64,000 nucleotides of DNA, taken from contig JAIUPT010000038.1 of the NCBI GenBank assembly GCA_022315425.1, forward strand, positions 186,001 through 250,000, given 5' to 3'. A program made the translations under genes and the position numbers. The notes below the pieces were generated by a model, which saw only the letters and a list, made by a program, of their open reading frames with translations, made no database searches and was not told the DNA's origin. The stretch is from Pseudevernia furfuracea. Taxonomy: Eukaryota > Ascomycota > Lecanoromycetes > Lecanorales > Parmeliaceae. Below, in pieces: positions 24,214-35,847 of the stretch. Every line of letters starts with the position of its first letter. Within the stretch, counting starts at the first letter, position 1.

Positions 24214-26375
24214 TCACCGCCTGATCATTGTAACCAGTTTAGCACGCCATGTATTTGCATTGACGATCGATCAAACGCTCGCAGTATTCGACGGCAACTT
24301 AACTGGGAAAGGAGGAGAAATGGGAACATACGAGAAGTGCTCCGTATGGAGGTAGACATCCTTTGCATGAGCACCAAACCCAATGATACCCGTCTGTGCA
24401 GCCGCTGCGGAATTTCTGACATCTTGTAGCATACTTGCTGGACCACAAACAGTAACGCTGACAGAAGCACCATTTTCCGACGTTGCCTCTTGAATGATGC
24501 TGGGTAAATCGGGACGAGAGAGATAATCTGACCAGGTTGTAGATGGGAGGTCCGAAGTTGAACGACTAGACTGCCCGTATCCACTCTCGTCCTTAGTCGT
24601 CGTCCGTTTGACAGTCCCGAATGGTGGACTCGAGTTCAGGTCGGACGATGCCAAAGGAGATGCACCAGTAAAGTAGACGGATACATGTAGAGATTTCGAG
24701 CTCGAGAATGCAGGATACCGTGACAGGAGCTGGTCCACAGCTTCGTGGTACCACCTTCGGGTGTCGTCATCGCGGGTTGAAAATAGGACTTGCAGCACAG
24801 TCTTTCGTGGGCGAAGGCTTGCTTCCTTCTCGTCGGAAATCGTATTAAGTGATTCGTCAAAGTGCCGGGCAATGTGTTCGATCAGAGGCAGCGTATAGCC
24901 AGCCCCTGAGCCGCCAGCGATGATAAGAGCCTTGTCAAATTTTGTCAGTGTTGTAGCATTCACACCGCCATATGGCCCATCCAGCAGGACAGGTAGCAAG
25001 ACGTTAGGCTGCTTGCCAGCGATTTTCGCGAGACGTGAGGTGAACCCACCGCGAGGTCGGATGTAGAATACGAGCTCCGATGGTCGATTGTCCTGAGGTG
25101 ACGCAGGCAACGAGCAGATAGAAAAAGGGTGAGCCGTCAGAGAGTGCAAGCCGAGAGTCAGAAATCGAATGAAGATATGCTGACCAGGCGTCCATAAGAA
25201 ATCGACCGGAATGGAAACTCTAACAAGCCCGTTCGTGGCGAGTGACAACATTGCGCGCTGTCCGAATCCGTACTTGAAATAAGTGCGGAGCTGGGAATAG
25301 AGAAGGGAGAGCGTGTAGATAACACCGGTAGCGATGAAGTAGTCCCTACGATAGTACCGATGTTAGAATAGCCAACGCGGAAGTTCCAAGGAACCATACC
25401 AGGACGACAGCCGAAAATCGCAGTGAATGAAAAAGAACACCATGAAGATAATGACGGCCACGAAATGCGTCGACTTGAAGAACTCGTAGTATTGATTCCT
25501 ACTCCAGGTCAGCCACGGCATAACAAGCTAACAATCGCAGTCTATACGACCTACCGGACCAGTCCTATGGACATGATTGTCAGGTAACCCTGTGCGACCA
25601 ATGCAACTACTCCAGTCCAATAAACGACGGACGTTTTCCACTGCTCCGCCATGTCTCCTTTCCAGATGTGGTACACAACAAAGGGAAAAGTGTGAATTAG
25701 GGCCAGAACAAACATGGCCCAGCTAGCCCAGCGATGGAAGATCTGAGGCGGCGTAGGTCAGCATGTAGAATTCCAAGCTGCATTGAACGCAACATACCTG
25801 TATCTTCTCATGCGGTAGGCCACTGAAGGCGCTGATCAGGTTCGCTTTGGAGGCCGAGATACTTGATGAAAGGTCAGAGGAGACAGTAGAATGGGAGTGA
25901 TGGACGTCAACTGACAAAACAAAGGGCATGCAGGCAAGAGCCATGAATCCAGCTCGTGTTGCAATCGGTGGTGAGTTGCCGTACGACATCTTCTTAAGAT
26001 TAGGCCAATAGTAAGGTTTCGGGCCCATGGTCATGCCTGCCAAATGTTATCAATGGCTCCGCAGCCTTCTCTATAATACAAGAGGCATGGCTGGGAATCA
26101 CTCTACTCAGAAAAAACACGGCCATGATTAGCCCTAGCAACACGACACCCAATGGTGGTGACGTCCATCCAATCTGTGGGATTCGGAAACCGCGATAGGA
26201 AAAATAACGAAAGACCGCGACACCTCGCTGCCAAAGCCTGTTCTCCGACAAATGCTGCGACGGGAGTTTTGAGAGACGGTGACCGAGCACAAAGAGAGCG
26301 ATGGCGACAAGGAAAAAGTAGACGGTTGGGAGAGCGTAGGTGTGATCATCACTGTACCTGCCCTCTCATAATATA
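24214..26375 (-). CDS. Ferric/cupric reductase (FRE type, flavocytochrome b)
   Basis: Plasma-membrane metalloreductase moving electrons from NADPH through FAD and two hemes to extracellular Fe(III) or Cu(II). Multi-exon. The N-terminal part reads YSDDHTYALPTVYFFLVAIA; the heme-bearing helices carry FHRWASWAMFVLALIHTFPF and STHFVAVIIFMVFFFIHCDF with paired His. The FAD site is HPFSICSLP, the NADPH site GGSGAGYTLPLIEHI, and near the C-terminus CGPASMLQDVRN and HTEHFS. The last exon (24220-24214) would add only Arg before the stop, where the family usually has Trp. The first exon upstream of YSDDHTY is not resolved; the frame has no Met there, so the 5' limit is approximate. It converges on the Ctr fragment. 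Confidence 0.88.
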
Positions 26376-27308
26376 GTTGATGGCTGTTGGGGGGATGGTT
26401 TTGCCGGTATTCTGGGATGCTGGGTTTGTGGAGCACTGGTGTCCTTTATCATTTTACTCGCCAGTACAGCCAATACGAATGGCGGAAATCACATTGCTCT
26501 GGCGTCAACTTGCAGGTGTCAGCTCGAGAAGAATGCAGCATGACTGGCTGGTCAAGCCATGGAGCGCCCATTGCTGTGGGTTATGCTGGAAATGGCGCCG
26601 CAATGTCGTTGACCTGGAACAGGAGTGCTCAACAAGTACAGTTTCGTTTGGTCTACGTCAAGAGGCCAGAAATGACAAGTCTCCAGGTAAGTACTAGTTA
26701 GTACCAAGCGAACGGACACATATTAGATGGACGGTTCCAACGGCTGGGCAAGTGGATATTGCTACTTCTTCTGATGCTAAGTCCTGCAGGTAATAGATGG
26801 GCGAGCGGTCGTACGCTAGCAAGTCTACAACTGACTTATCTTCAGTGATCGCCTTTTGTGATAGTTGATAATATTGGTTGTTCTCTAGCCGCATGACTTT
26901 GTTTCAATTTCCGTCCAACAGGTCGCTGGTCACTACAATCTTTCTTTCACACTCACTTCTAGCCCTGGCCTTGGAACTAAAACCCATCAATTTCAATTGA
27001 CTGTTACATGTATACTTGTAGCCAATTCCTCTCTAAGACGTACGCAACGCGCGACGGAAAGGAATGTCGAGCGAGCCGAGGCCTGGAGCCTCAACACCAT
27101 TGTCACCCCGTGATCGATCTTATGAGTATAAAGTAAATACTCGGAGTATAGACCGAATAACAAGATTCAAATCAGTAACTGATCACCGGGACGACCGATA
27201 GATCCTACTAGCTTTTTGGGGTCTAGCACCGGTCGCAGCTATGTTCAGAGTAGCGTAAGGTACTTGGCATACAGTAAACTACCTCTTACATCTCAACAGG
27301 GTCTACAG
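26376..27308. other. Intergenic region, possible first exon of the reductase
   Basis: Should contain the unresolved 5' exon(s) and promoter of the FRE gene. No other coding signal seen. Confidence 0.3.
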
Positions 27309-29266
27309 TCATACTGTCGAATATATCTTCTGCATTTCCGGCCAGCGAAGTAGTATGCCGCGGATCCCGCCTCGCATACTACAAGCCTCAATGTTCTTCG
27401 CTCGCAGTATGCTGGTCGCCACCCGTGATGTGTCTCCATCGTAACAGATGACAAGAACTTGATTGCCGACGAGTGACTTTGCGTTCATCGGAGGATTTCC
27501 AGTCAATTCGTTTTTGAAGAGTGACTCCAACTCAAGCCATTGCTGTTCGAGCATAGTAGAGTCTTCAAAGGGGCTGCGAGTGTCCGAGTTGAGTGCCTTG
27601 AGGGGTAAGTTGATGGAGAGTGGGAATTTCCAGGCTTGGAAATCTTCACCTGTCCGAAGATCGAGGAGAACGCTAATACCTCCGGGTGATGATAGTGGCG
27701 TGGCGATGTCGGATTGCGTCTCAAAGCCAGGGCTGAAACCAGGCCCAAGGGAAGAAGCCATAGCGCAAAATAAGGAAAGGATTCGGGCTAGAGCATCGGG
27801 CGCTTCCAACTCCCAGGCTTCGTCATATCGATAAATATCGACCTTAGAGAGGTTCTAGAGAGAACATCAGCTCGGATAGGAATTGACGAACTGGGCATTG
27901 GCTGCTCAAAGCCTGTCGCCATTCCTTACGTTATTCCTCACTGGGTGAAAGTTATTTCCGTCGAGTATGGTGAAGTATTCGCTCATGTACTGATATGGAA
28001 GATCACAGCACAAAAAGACACAATGTATCGAGCCGTCATCGTTGCGTATTTCATCGAGAGTACCAGCGATTTTGCGCTTTTCGAGCAACTGATAAAGCCC
28101 TGTGCAAGTAAGCTCCATTGCTGTTTTTTCAAGAGCTACACAAGGCAGAGCCTACCTTGGAGGTTGAACCCTGATGACGGTCCACAGATCAAACCCTCCC
28201 GTGATAGTTTCATTGATAGGAGGTACGAATCAATTGAACCAACCTCCTCGATCACGTCGACGGCATCGCGCGACGGGAATTCGACAGGCGAGAGGAGAGC
28301 ATAAGATCTCGGGCCCGGCACTCGATCTCCTGTTGCGGTGCAAACGCTGTGTAGCAAATCATAAGTTCACTGCGCATAGAAAATCGTTTGTATTCCTTAC
28401 CCAACTAGAACTACTGATGGCCTGGCCATCTTGAAAAAGGTACCGATGCCAGTCATCGTACCTAATTTTTCTAGTTCCTCTTCAAACTCAAGTTCAAGCG
28501 TTGACGGGCTCACCCGACGTTCCCAATCCAGCACATACTACATTGACAATAGGCAGCTGCTGGAGTATTTGAGGGCCAGTCCACCGAAAATGAGATTGCC
28601 AATTCTGGGAATGTCAGTCGAGGCTTGTTCTACACACTCAATCTCAACATACAGCATCATTTTCATATTGGTTTGGGTTAGCAATCTCGTCATTCTCCGC
28701 TGCTTTCCTCTTCGCATTCTGGATTCCACCTCGCTCGTCCAAAGGGTTCGGCTGTGATGGCCCTCCAAAAAGCGTTCTAGAATGTGGTTAGAATAAGCTC
28801 ACCGAGAGCATTGTCAAATAACTACATGTCCAGGCCAAAGAACTGCATCAATTGAAGTTTGGCTTCGCTTGTCTTGTTGCTCAGGAATCCACGAGTATCG
28901 ACTATTCCATGAAAGATTCTCGCTAGTATGGACATTGAAACTACAGTGGACCCGGAACTGTACTCGATGATGGTCTTCGTCACATTTGGCGTGACGCTTT
29001 TCGAGAGCATGTTCAAAGCTGAGCCTGTTAGCTATTTGAGAAAGACTTCGGATTGTGAATGCTCCCAGCTGACCAGGGAACGCTTTGATATTGTGCGCTG
29101 GGAGTGATGTCATCATTTTTGCATAGATTCGGACGCCACACTCTTTGAAAGGATTAAGAGAATCTGGTATCTCAACCAATGGCAGTAGCGGTTGCAAGTC
29201 AGGATTGTGGTAATCTCTCAATGAATCTGAACCCGTGTAAATGTTGAGGGGATTCGTCGGCGCCAT
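27309..29266 (-). CDS. PLP-dependent cysteine synthase-like protein fused to rhodanese
   Basis: Joined by homology across at least six introns. MAPTNPLNIYTGSDSLRDY, LPLVEIPDSLNPF and SLPAHNIKAFP-ALNMLSK carry the predicted PLP lysine (N-I-K). They are followed by IIEYSSGSTVVSMSILARIF, LFGGPSQPNPLDERGG, ANPNQYENDA, NWQSHFRWTGPQILQQLP, VNVVCAGLGTSG-TMTG and SREGLICGPSSGFNLQG. The C-terminal third is a rhodanese domain (VLLDLRTGEDFQAWKFP; active-site loop CYDGDTS with the catalytic Cys). The two halves imply sulfur transfer: cysteine or persulfide chemistry coupled to sulfurtransfer. In-frame sequence upstream of 29266 (ending VLLRAFSTT before MAPTN) resembles a mitochondrial leader, so targeting depends on which start is used. 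This fused architecture occurs in other filamentous fungi; the exact reaction is uncertain. Confidence 0.85.
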
Positions 29267-29444
29267 GGTTGTCGAAAAGGCTCGGAGCAATACCAAAGCC
29301 ACAAATCCGGGTATACGGCGTTTTTGTATCTTGTCATCGTCATGGCATGCCGACTTCGCCCCTGACTGAAACTTGCAAGTCAAAATCGTCACCAGCCAAC
29401 TATGTGCGTGAGGGCATCAATCATACTCCTGCGGCCGAAACATC

Positions 29445-29554
29445 TATCTTCTTGGCACGGAAGTACTAGTACATACTCATCAATCTATGTCAAAGGTATC
29501 TCGGGTGAGAAATCCAATTGGTGGGTATGTCCGCGCCGGACTGCCGAGAAGATA
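29445..29554. repeat. Hairpin repeat element, copy A
   Basis: 110 bases starting TATCTTCTTGGCACGGAAGT and ending TGCCGAGAAGATA, so the ends are inverted repeats of about 13 bases. Internally similar to copy B (29602-29707). No coding capacity. Confidence 0.65.
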
Positions 29555-29601
29555 CCATAGGCTTCCCAGCCGCACAGGTATGTTTGATGCCTCCACGCAG
29601 A

Positions 29602-29707
29602 TATCTTCTCGGCACGGAAGTACCACCCACCAATGGATTCCGGCTATGGTTGCCTCAGTGAGCAACTCAGTTGGTGAATATATCTTCGCCAGATGTCCGA
29701 GAAGATA
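29602..29707. repeat. Hairpin repeat element, copy B
   Basis: 106 bases starting TATCTTCTCGGCACGGAAGT and ending TCCGAGAAGATA. It shares the left 20 bases and the interior GTTGGTGAATAT / ATTGGTGGGTAT segment with copy A, with transition-type differences. The copies are in direct tandem, 47 bases apart. Confidence 0.65.
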
Positions 29708-30952
29708 AAATTTCCGGAGGCTTCCGTGATGGTTCCTGGTGGTCCCATTAGTCACAGAGGGAAAGATTCACGTTACAGCCTGCGTCGTAAACACCTAACA
29801 AGTTTTCTAGGCTGTTCACCAAGTCTAATGTTGAGCAGCTCTCGGCAGGCCAAATGATGTACCGAATATGTAAATACCTGGCTCGCTACATCTTGGTCCC
29901 TGCGATGCGAGTCTTGCGCTAACGCACGCACGGAGGCACCTTGCCTCACTTCTACCCCTGTACATTCCATCGTTTTAAGACATCTCCGCCGCTACTGCAA
30001 AGTTTTAGATCGATCAAGTATATGGGAGATTGGGCAGAGGTGAGATGTGCGCTAATGGAACACAGTTACTGCTTAAACGAGGTCGTATCGTTCAACGTTA
30101 TGGCGCGTTACGTGCTGATATCGGACATGTTGCATCACACCAGTGGATTATCCTTCCTTCGCCATCGGAAATATGTCACCTTTATGGGTAATTCAGGATA
30201 CCCATGGAAGCCCATCCTGTTGATCGGATCGTAAACCCGATTTCATTGATTATTGAAGTAATCGGATCCGTTGTTCTGCAGAATTATTGCCTCAAGGCAC
30301 GGCAACTCTTACGTACTTAAGAACCTTGGCTTCCATCTTTGCATACGCTCGGGGATTTTGAAGTCAGCCCGTACGGACCTTAAAGACCGCTTTGCAGGGG
30401 GTTGGCTCGGGCCGGAAATTGCCCCTGAAGTGGGCATTACGGTCCGATCAAAATTAGGGATATCTACATGGGCATCCAATATATCCATAGAAGCGGTGTA
30501 GACTATCATGGTGCTTTCTGCCACTCCACTACGGGGTCTTTGCAGGCAAAAAGTCACCCCTAGGAAGAGCTACGTTCTTCCGCCGAAAAGATTGGGATAA
30601 TGCAACCGGATACTTCAGTACTTCTCGCTAAGACGGGACCCGTTGAAATTTGAAAAGCATTATTGCATGCTAGGGAATCGTTTGGAAGCCTCTGCATGGT
30701 GAAGATACTTATCACGCCAATCTACATGCATCTTCCTCAATACAAAGACTAGTCATTTCATCCCGCGAGAGTCGATCTTGCACGCATAGATTCCAAGCGA
30801 TTGAAACAATTCTGGACCAGGACCCATCAAGTTCGGTTAAGATTAAGCGTGGATCGAAGGGTTGGGGACTTACCTTAGACAGGTGAACATGGAATCAAGT
30901 GTCCTTGGCCATTGAAAAAGGACTGACCCTGTTGCTATTATCTAGCAAAACC
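29708..30952. other. Intergenic region, no supported gene
   Basis: About 1.2 kb. Several open frames exist but none with family features. Some segments could be old repeat remnants, which cannot be shown from one copy. Confidence 0.35.
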
Positions 30953-32811
30953 ATGGCGCCAGTGGAAGATAAAGTCCTCGCAGAAGGCGGAGAGCAAGGG
31001 AACCTTTCCACGCTTGCAGATCCGACGAGCAAAAAGGGCACGATGGCCTTTAACAGCCAAACCAATTACGTGCCAAAGACGAAGAGAATCACAGTAAACC
31101 CTCTCCGTCTCAAAGCAACACTCCCGGTACATGCGCTAGAAACTGATCTTCCTACAACATAGATATTCTTAGCTTGTGCGAGCGTTGACCTCCTCGCCCT
31201 GATGGACCAAACCACGCTTGCAGCCAGTTTGACGATAATCGGGAGAGCGCTCAACGCCAGCAGCCAAATTGCTTGGATCTCGGGCGCGTACTTTGTGTAC
31301 GTACGTTCATTTTAAAGGGGGGCATCTCCAACGTCGTCCTACATCGGTCTGCTGACAGTGCAGCACCTCCACCGCGTTTCAGCTTCTCTACGGTCGCCTG
31401 TCGGATGTATGGTCTCGCAAGCTGGTGCTGCTGGCAGGCTTGGCCGTCTTCTTCGTAGGCTCGCTGCCAGCCTCGCTTGCCCAGACCGCAGTCCAACTGA
31501 TCGCCTTTCGTGCCATCACCGGGGTGGGAGGAGGGGGGCTCATGACGATAGCCCAGACGATTGTGAGTGATGTGGTCACTTTGAGGGAAAGAGGGAAATA
31601 TCAAGGCATCTTGGTGAGATCGCTACTCTTCACCGAGGGATTGTTGATTAACGTGAATTTGAAGGGTGCTGTTGTTGCATTAGCCAACGGTATTGGACCC
31701 ATCATTGGAGCTGCGCTGGCTTCCCAGTCTCGAAATTCTTGGTCCGTTACTTGGTGCAGTCAGACCCGCTGAAAGCTGGCTGACCCGAGATAGGCGCTGG
31801 ATATTCCGATTGAACCTTCCTTTGTCAGTCTTCACCTGTCTGTGGGTTATCTTTTTCATGAGTGAGGAGCATGGAAACCCAATTTCCGCAGCTGCTGACA
31901 TCTCACAGCCTTCAGCAGTACTTTCAGCGGCCTTGTCGTGAATTGGTTGGGCCGCTATAGGGTCAGCTTGGGCCTATTCAAATGACTTCCAGCTAGTCGT
32001 TGATGATCAAATCAGGAAAGCCTTATATTTGGCTGGGTAGTCTGGGCTATCGGACTCGGACTTTTCTCCACCCTCAATGAATCGTCAGGCTTGGGGAGTC
32101 AAATTGGATATGCAATACTCACCGGCTTCGGAGTCGGCCAGACTCTACAGCCGTACGTGGTTTCAACGCCTACAGAATAGCTGTGTGGGCTAAAAGTCTT
32201 CTCAAAGTTCTTTGATTGCAATCCAAGCCGGCGTGGAAGGAAGAAATGGCAGTTGTTACTGGAACACGCAAGTATGTTCGACCGGGTCCGCATTTGACGC
32301 ACACTCTGGGACCATGCTAACCACGTCCCATGAGTAGCTTTGTCCGTAACCTGGGTGGCACTCTTGGACTTACCGTTGCTGGCACAATCATGTACCACGG
32401 CCCTATAGCGTAAAGCACCGTTGGATGTAGGCACAGCTAAACGATTTCAGCAACAAATCCATTCGCTCCGCGTTGAGCCCCCTTGGACTCTCGGAATCAA
32501 ACCTCCACTCATTACTCAACCAGCCTAACCAATTCTTGAGCTCATCCCTAGACAGCGGCGAGGCCGACAAGATACGCAGTGAGTTGATTGTTGCATATCA
32601 CCAAGGTTTTCGCGTAGTCCTCATCGTTGGAGGTGGACTAGCGGCCGCAGCAACATTGATGGTTGTTTTCCTGATGCCGCAGGTCACCCTGGATCGGCCA
32701 GATGAGAAGCTAAAGGAAGAAGGAAAAAAGGCAGAAGAAGAGAGCAAAGGACTCGGAGCCGCTGATCAAGCAACTGATGTGTCGGCTACCGGCACTCACA
32801 TGCAGGCGTAG
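30953..32811 (+). pseudogene. DHA2-type MFS transporter with frame breaks
   Basis: The 5' part splices cleanly. MAPVEDK...KTKRIT joins IFLACASVDLLALMDQTTLA, ISGAYFV joins TSTAFQLLYGRLSDVWSRK, and RNSW joins RWIFRLNLPLS. AITGVGGGGLMTIAQTIVSD and TLRERGKYQGIL are typical of 14-helix MFS exporters. Later pieces are present (FGWVVWAIGLGLFSTLNE, YAILTGFGVGQTLQP, FVRNLGGTLGLTVAGTIM, LSPLGLSESNLHSLLNQP). However, the frame breaks near 32250 (IQAGVE to EMAVVTG), and a stop after GTIMYHGPIA near 32412 has no fitting intron. Either this is a recent pseudogene or the sequence has two indels. The C-terminal exon to 32811 remains open and ends GTHMQA. Confidence 0.65.
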
Positions 32812-33642
32812 TAAGAGAAGCCGGCACAGGTCTGGGAAGTAGGGTCACCATTTATCAACGGCTTTTATGAGAACTATGCGAGCACTTGGCTGTTGATGGG
32901 GTATTTAAGATTGCGATCTTCGTGATGCTCCTACGTATCAAACGCGTGAGTCTCGCTACCCCTTGGCCTCAGACCGTGACTGCCACTGTACTAGAAGACA
33001 CCGTGAGCTAAAGCGGCAATCATGGCAGGTTTGGACTGGTCTTACTCCAAGGAAGCCGTGATGGAACCCACAGCCTTGTCAAAATTTGGGTTCTCAGCTA
33101 TGACCTCTGCGCATGTCGGCTATATCACCAAATTTCTATGAGGTCAAAGACGTCCTTCAGAAGATTCTGAGATAGAATAATTCAAGCATCCTACACATCA
33201 CATACCTGAATCTTGACGAGCCTCGTCTACTCCAGTACCGGCATACAATTCTTTGAGGGACAACTACATCTCAATGAGCATTTATGCAATTGCTACCATT
33301 GTTCGGAAGAGATAGAACGGGTCGGACCCAGGTTTTTGTTGCTGGTGTGCTCGGAGATGAGGAGTCAGAAATCTGGCCTTAGCTTTTGCCATCACGTGCT
33401 TGAGGTAGACCGCGCTAGCCTATTGCTCCTACGTCTTAGGCATGTCCATATTCAGAAATAATTCTACTGTATAACTTACTGATCGCGGGGTGCACCGGTC
33501 AAATTTCCCATTGCCATCAACGCTCTTGTACATCATACGTCCCCTATTGCTCGGTACGTATACCACGCCTGACTCCATCAATTTGTACTTGCATGTTCCC
33601 ACCTCACTTGGGTATAAAATCAAACAATGATCGAAAGTGGAA
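32812..33642. other. Intergenic region
   Basis: 3' flanks of two convergent genes. No gene, repeat or RNA feature seen. Confidence 0.35.
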
Positions 33643-35539
33643 TCATTCCTCATCATCACGATCAATAGTCTCACGGCCTCTTACTGCGCCACCAGTTGGT
33701 TTCCTCGCTCTCCCAGTGATGTCTTGCCAAGTCGCTCCAAACCTTCTACCCGTGCTGGCAAGCAGACCTTCCTCTTCGTCCTCCTCAAGGTCCTGATCCA
33801 GCTGATACGCATCCAGCTTAGGGGTTCGAAACAGGGATAGAACGAAGACAATGAGGTACACAGCTAGGAACAACATTAGCTAGGGAACACAGACAGATGA
33901 ATATTCGCGTACCTAGGAATGCAATCTGAGCCCAGAAAGTTACATCGCCGAAGAAAGAGAAGTTGATCGTGATGCTGTCGATGAAGGTACTAAGTACACT
34001 AGCAGTGCAGACATTTGCGGCAGCCTGAGAAGTAGACACTTCCGAGCAAGGCTTGATGGCCTTCGTATGGTTCGTGCAGTCAGGCTGATCATCAGGATGC
34101 CTGAGTGGACGATCGCAGAATGTTTGTGGGCCATAGTGAGCGTATTGTGGGGCGACCAACATGGCCACGGAGTATTGGATTGCCAGTGCCATCAACGTTA
34201 GCAAAATCGTAGCCAGAAGTAGCGCTTGAGGTGATGTACGACCTTTCCGGATCTGGAAGATCTTGAGCCAGAGAAACCGAATACCAATTGATGCCATGCC
34301 GACAACGGAGCTGAAGAAGAAGAAGAGCACCAGGATGAGGAAGATGACATAGTCGATGGGAAAGATTTTGGCAGACTTGACGAATATCCAATTCATCGGG
34401 TTGAAAATCTTGTTGTGGCCAAGTACGTACCCGCAGTGGCTTTTGCAAATCGAGTTCTTCGCCTTGTCGATGAACGTGAGGAGCATGCATACCCAGACAA
34501 AGATTGCCACGAGCATCAACAGAATCCCACCAAGTAGCTTGAGAGGGCGGAATACAGCTTCTGTTTTGGTCCAGGCTTTGAGAAGCCATCCGTGGCCCTC
34601 TCCGCTAGCCTCTGCTGCCAAGCGCTCGCGGCGAACGAGAGTCCGCTCTTCTCTTACAAGAGCGTCAAGTTCGCGGCGGTCCTTCGCGGGTATTCCATCT
34701 TCTCGGCCTTCATTGCGCATTTCAAGTTGCCGCTGGCGTTCACGGTTTTGTTCCAGCTCAGAGGCCGTATTCGCGCTTAAGGTTGGCGCCGATATTGCCG
34801 GTGCCGACTTGATTAATGCAACGGGAAGTAGAGCGAAGCCTGCAGCAGTGTAGAGGGCGTATATCAAAGTTCCAACGGTGATGAGCAGTCCAAGAGCGAA
34901 AGTCAAGGCACGTTCTCCATCTATAGGCAAGGTCAATGTTAGCAACTAATTCAATTACATTAGACAGGTAGCTAGCTCACGGTTCTGATCCTCGAGGATA
35001 TGCTTGAAAAAGTCCAAATCGTAGTGGCCACCCTTGCGATCCTTTGCAATTGGCACAAAGAAACCCACGAGGAAGATTATGATGACCAAGGCAATGAACG
35101 CAATCGTAAATCTGAAAGCGCCCCAGAACCTCGAGCCGATTGTCTGTTGACCCTCCTCAGATGCGCCCTCATCGTATTCTTCATGCCAGAAGTAGGTGAA
35201 CGGTACGACTACGAGACAAAGTATTGCATCTAGAGAGAATAGGGTATAGTAGACGATTCTCAAGGTGAGCTTTATGTTGTCAACTCGGTTTTGGGTGGCC
35301 CAATCTTTCCTAATGCCATGTTTTGAGGAGGTCGTCGACGAGACCAGCGCCACATCGACCGGTAGAAGTAGCACCGTGGCTAATAGGGCGGTGAGAGTGA
35401 AAATGGACACTATTGTCACAGTAGCAGAGCGTTCCTTTGGAGCTTGATAGAGGTAGACGAAAATGGAAGCTATTGCAACCACGAGAGCAAGCACAACGGC
35501 GTAAACGACCCAAATAAGGGTTGACTGAATGAGAGCCAT
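33643..35539 (-). CDS. LMBD1-like (LMBR1 family) vacuolar/lysosomal cobalamin-transport-type membrane protein
   Basis: Three exons in phase (35539-34981, 34920-33913, 33863-33643) give 595 residues, about the family's usual size. Nine or so hydrophobic segments are visible. The first is [20 protein letters not shown]; then [20 protein letters not shown] with the LPVDV motif typical of LMBR1 proteins; then [20 protein letters not shown] and [21 protein letters not shown] charged, coiled-coil-like loop ([16 protein letters not shown]) lies in the middle. The cytosolic tail is acidic (DLEEDEEEG). Fungal members are annotated as probable lysosomal cobalamin transporters by homology to human LMBD1; fungi generally do not use B12, so the true cargo is unclear. 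Divergent from CFT1. Confidence 0.9.
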
Positions 35540-35847
35540 GGCAGCTCTGCTACTCCAGGATGGTAACAGGGACGAGGGACGAGAGACGAGTTACAGTCGG
35601 TGAATATGGGGAAAGGACGGATGGCCGTTGGAAGGTGGAGAGGGGCAGGTGTTTGGAACGGGAAACTTGCTTTGGCTGCGCATCATTGCACAGCACACCC
35701 TTGCCGTCGATCATCACGCTAGCATTTGACAGCTCGAGTGCTTCTACTCCCTCCTCTTCAACATCACCTCTTCAACATCACTCACGGTCTTTACGATTCT
35801 CTCTCCACCCGGCTTGATGTGCCCGTCATCGACATCACGCTCTCAAA
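35540..35847. promoter_or_regulatory. Shared divergent promoter of LMBD1-like gene and CFT1
   Basis: Only 308 bases separate the two start codons, so both promoters and leaders must lie here. A pyrimidine-rich stretch (about 35745-35815) precedes the CFT1 ATG. No clear TATA box. Confidence 0.6.
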
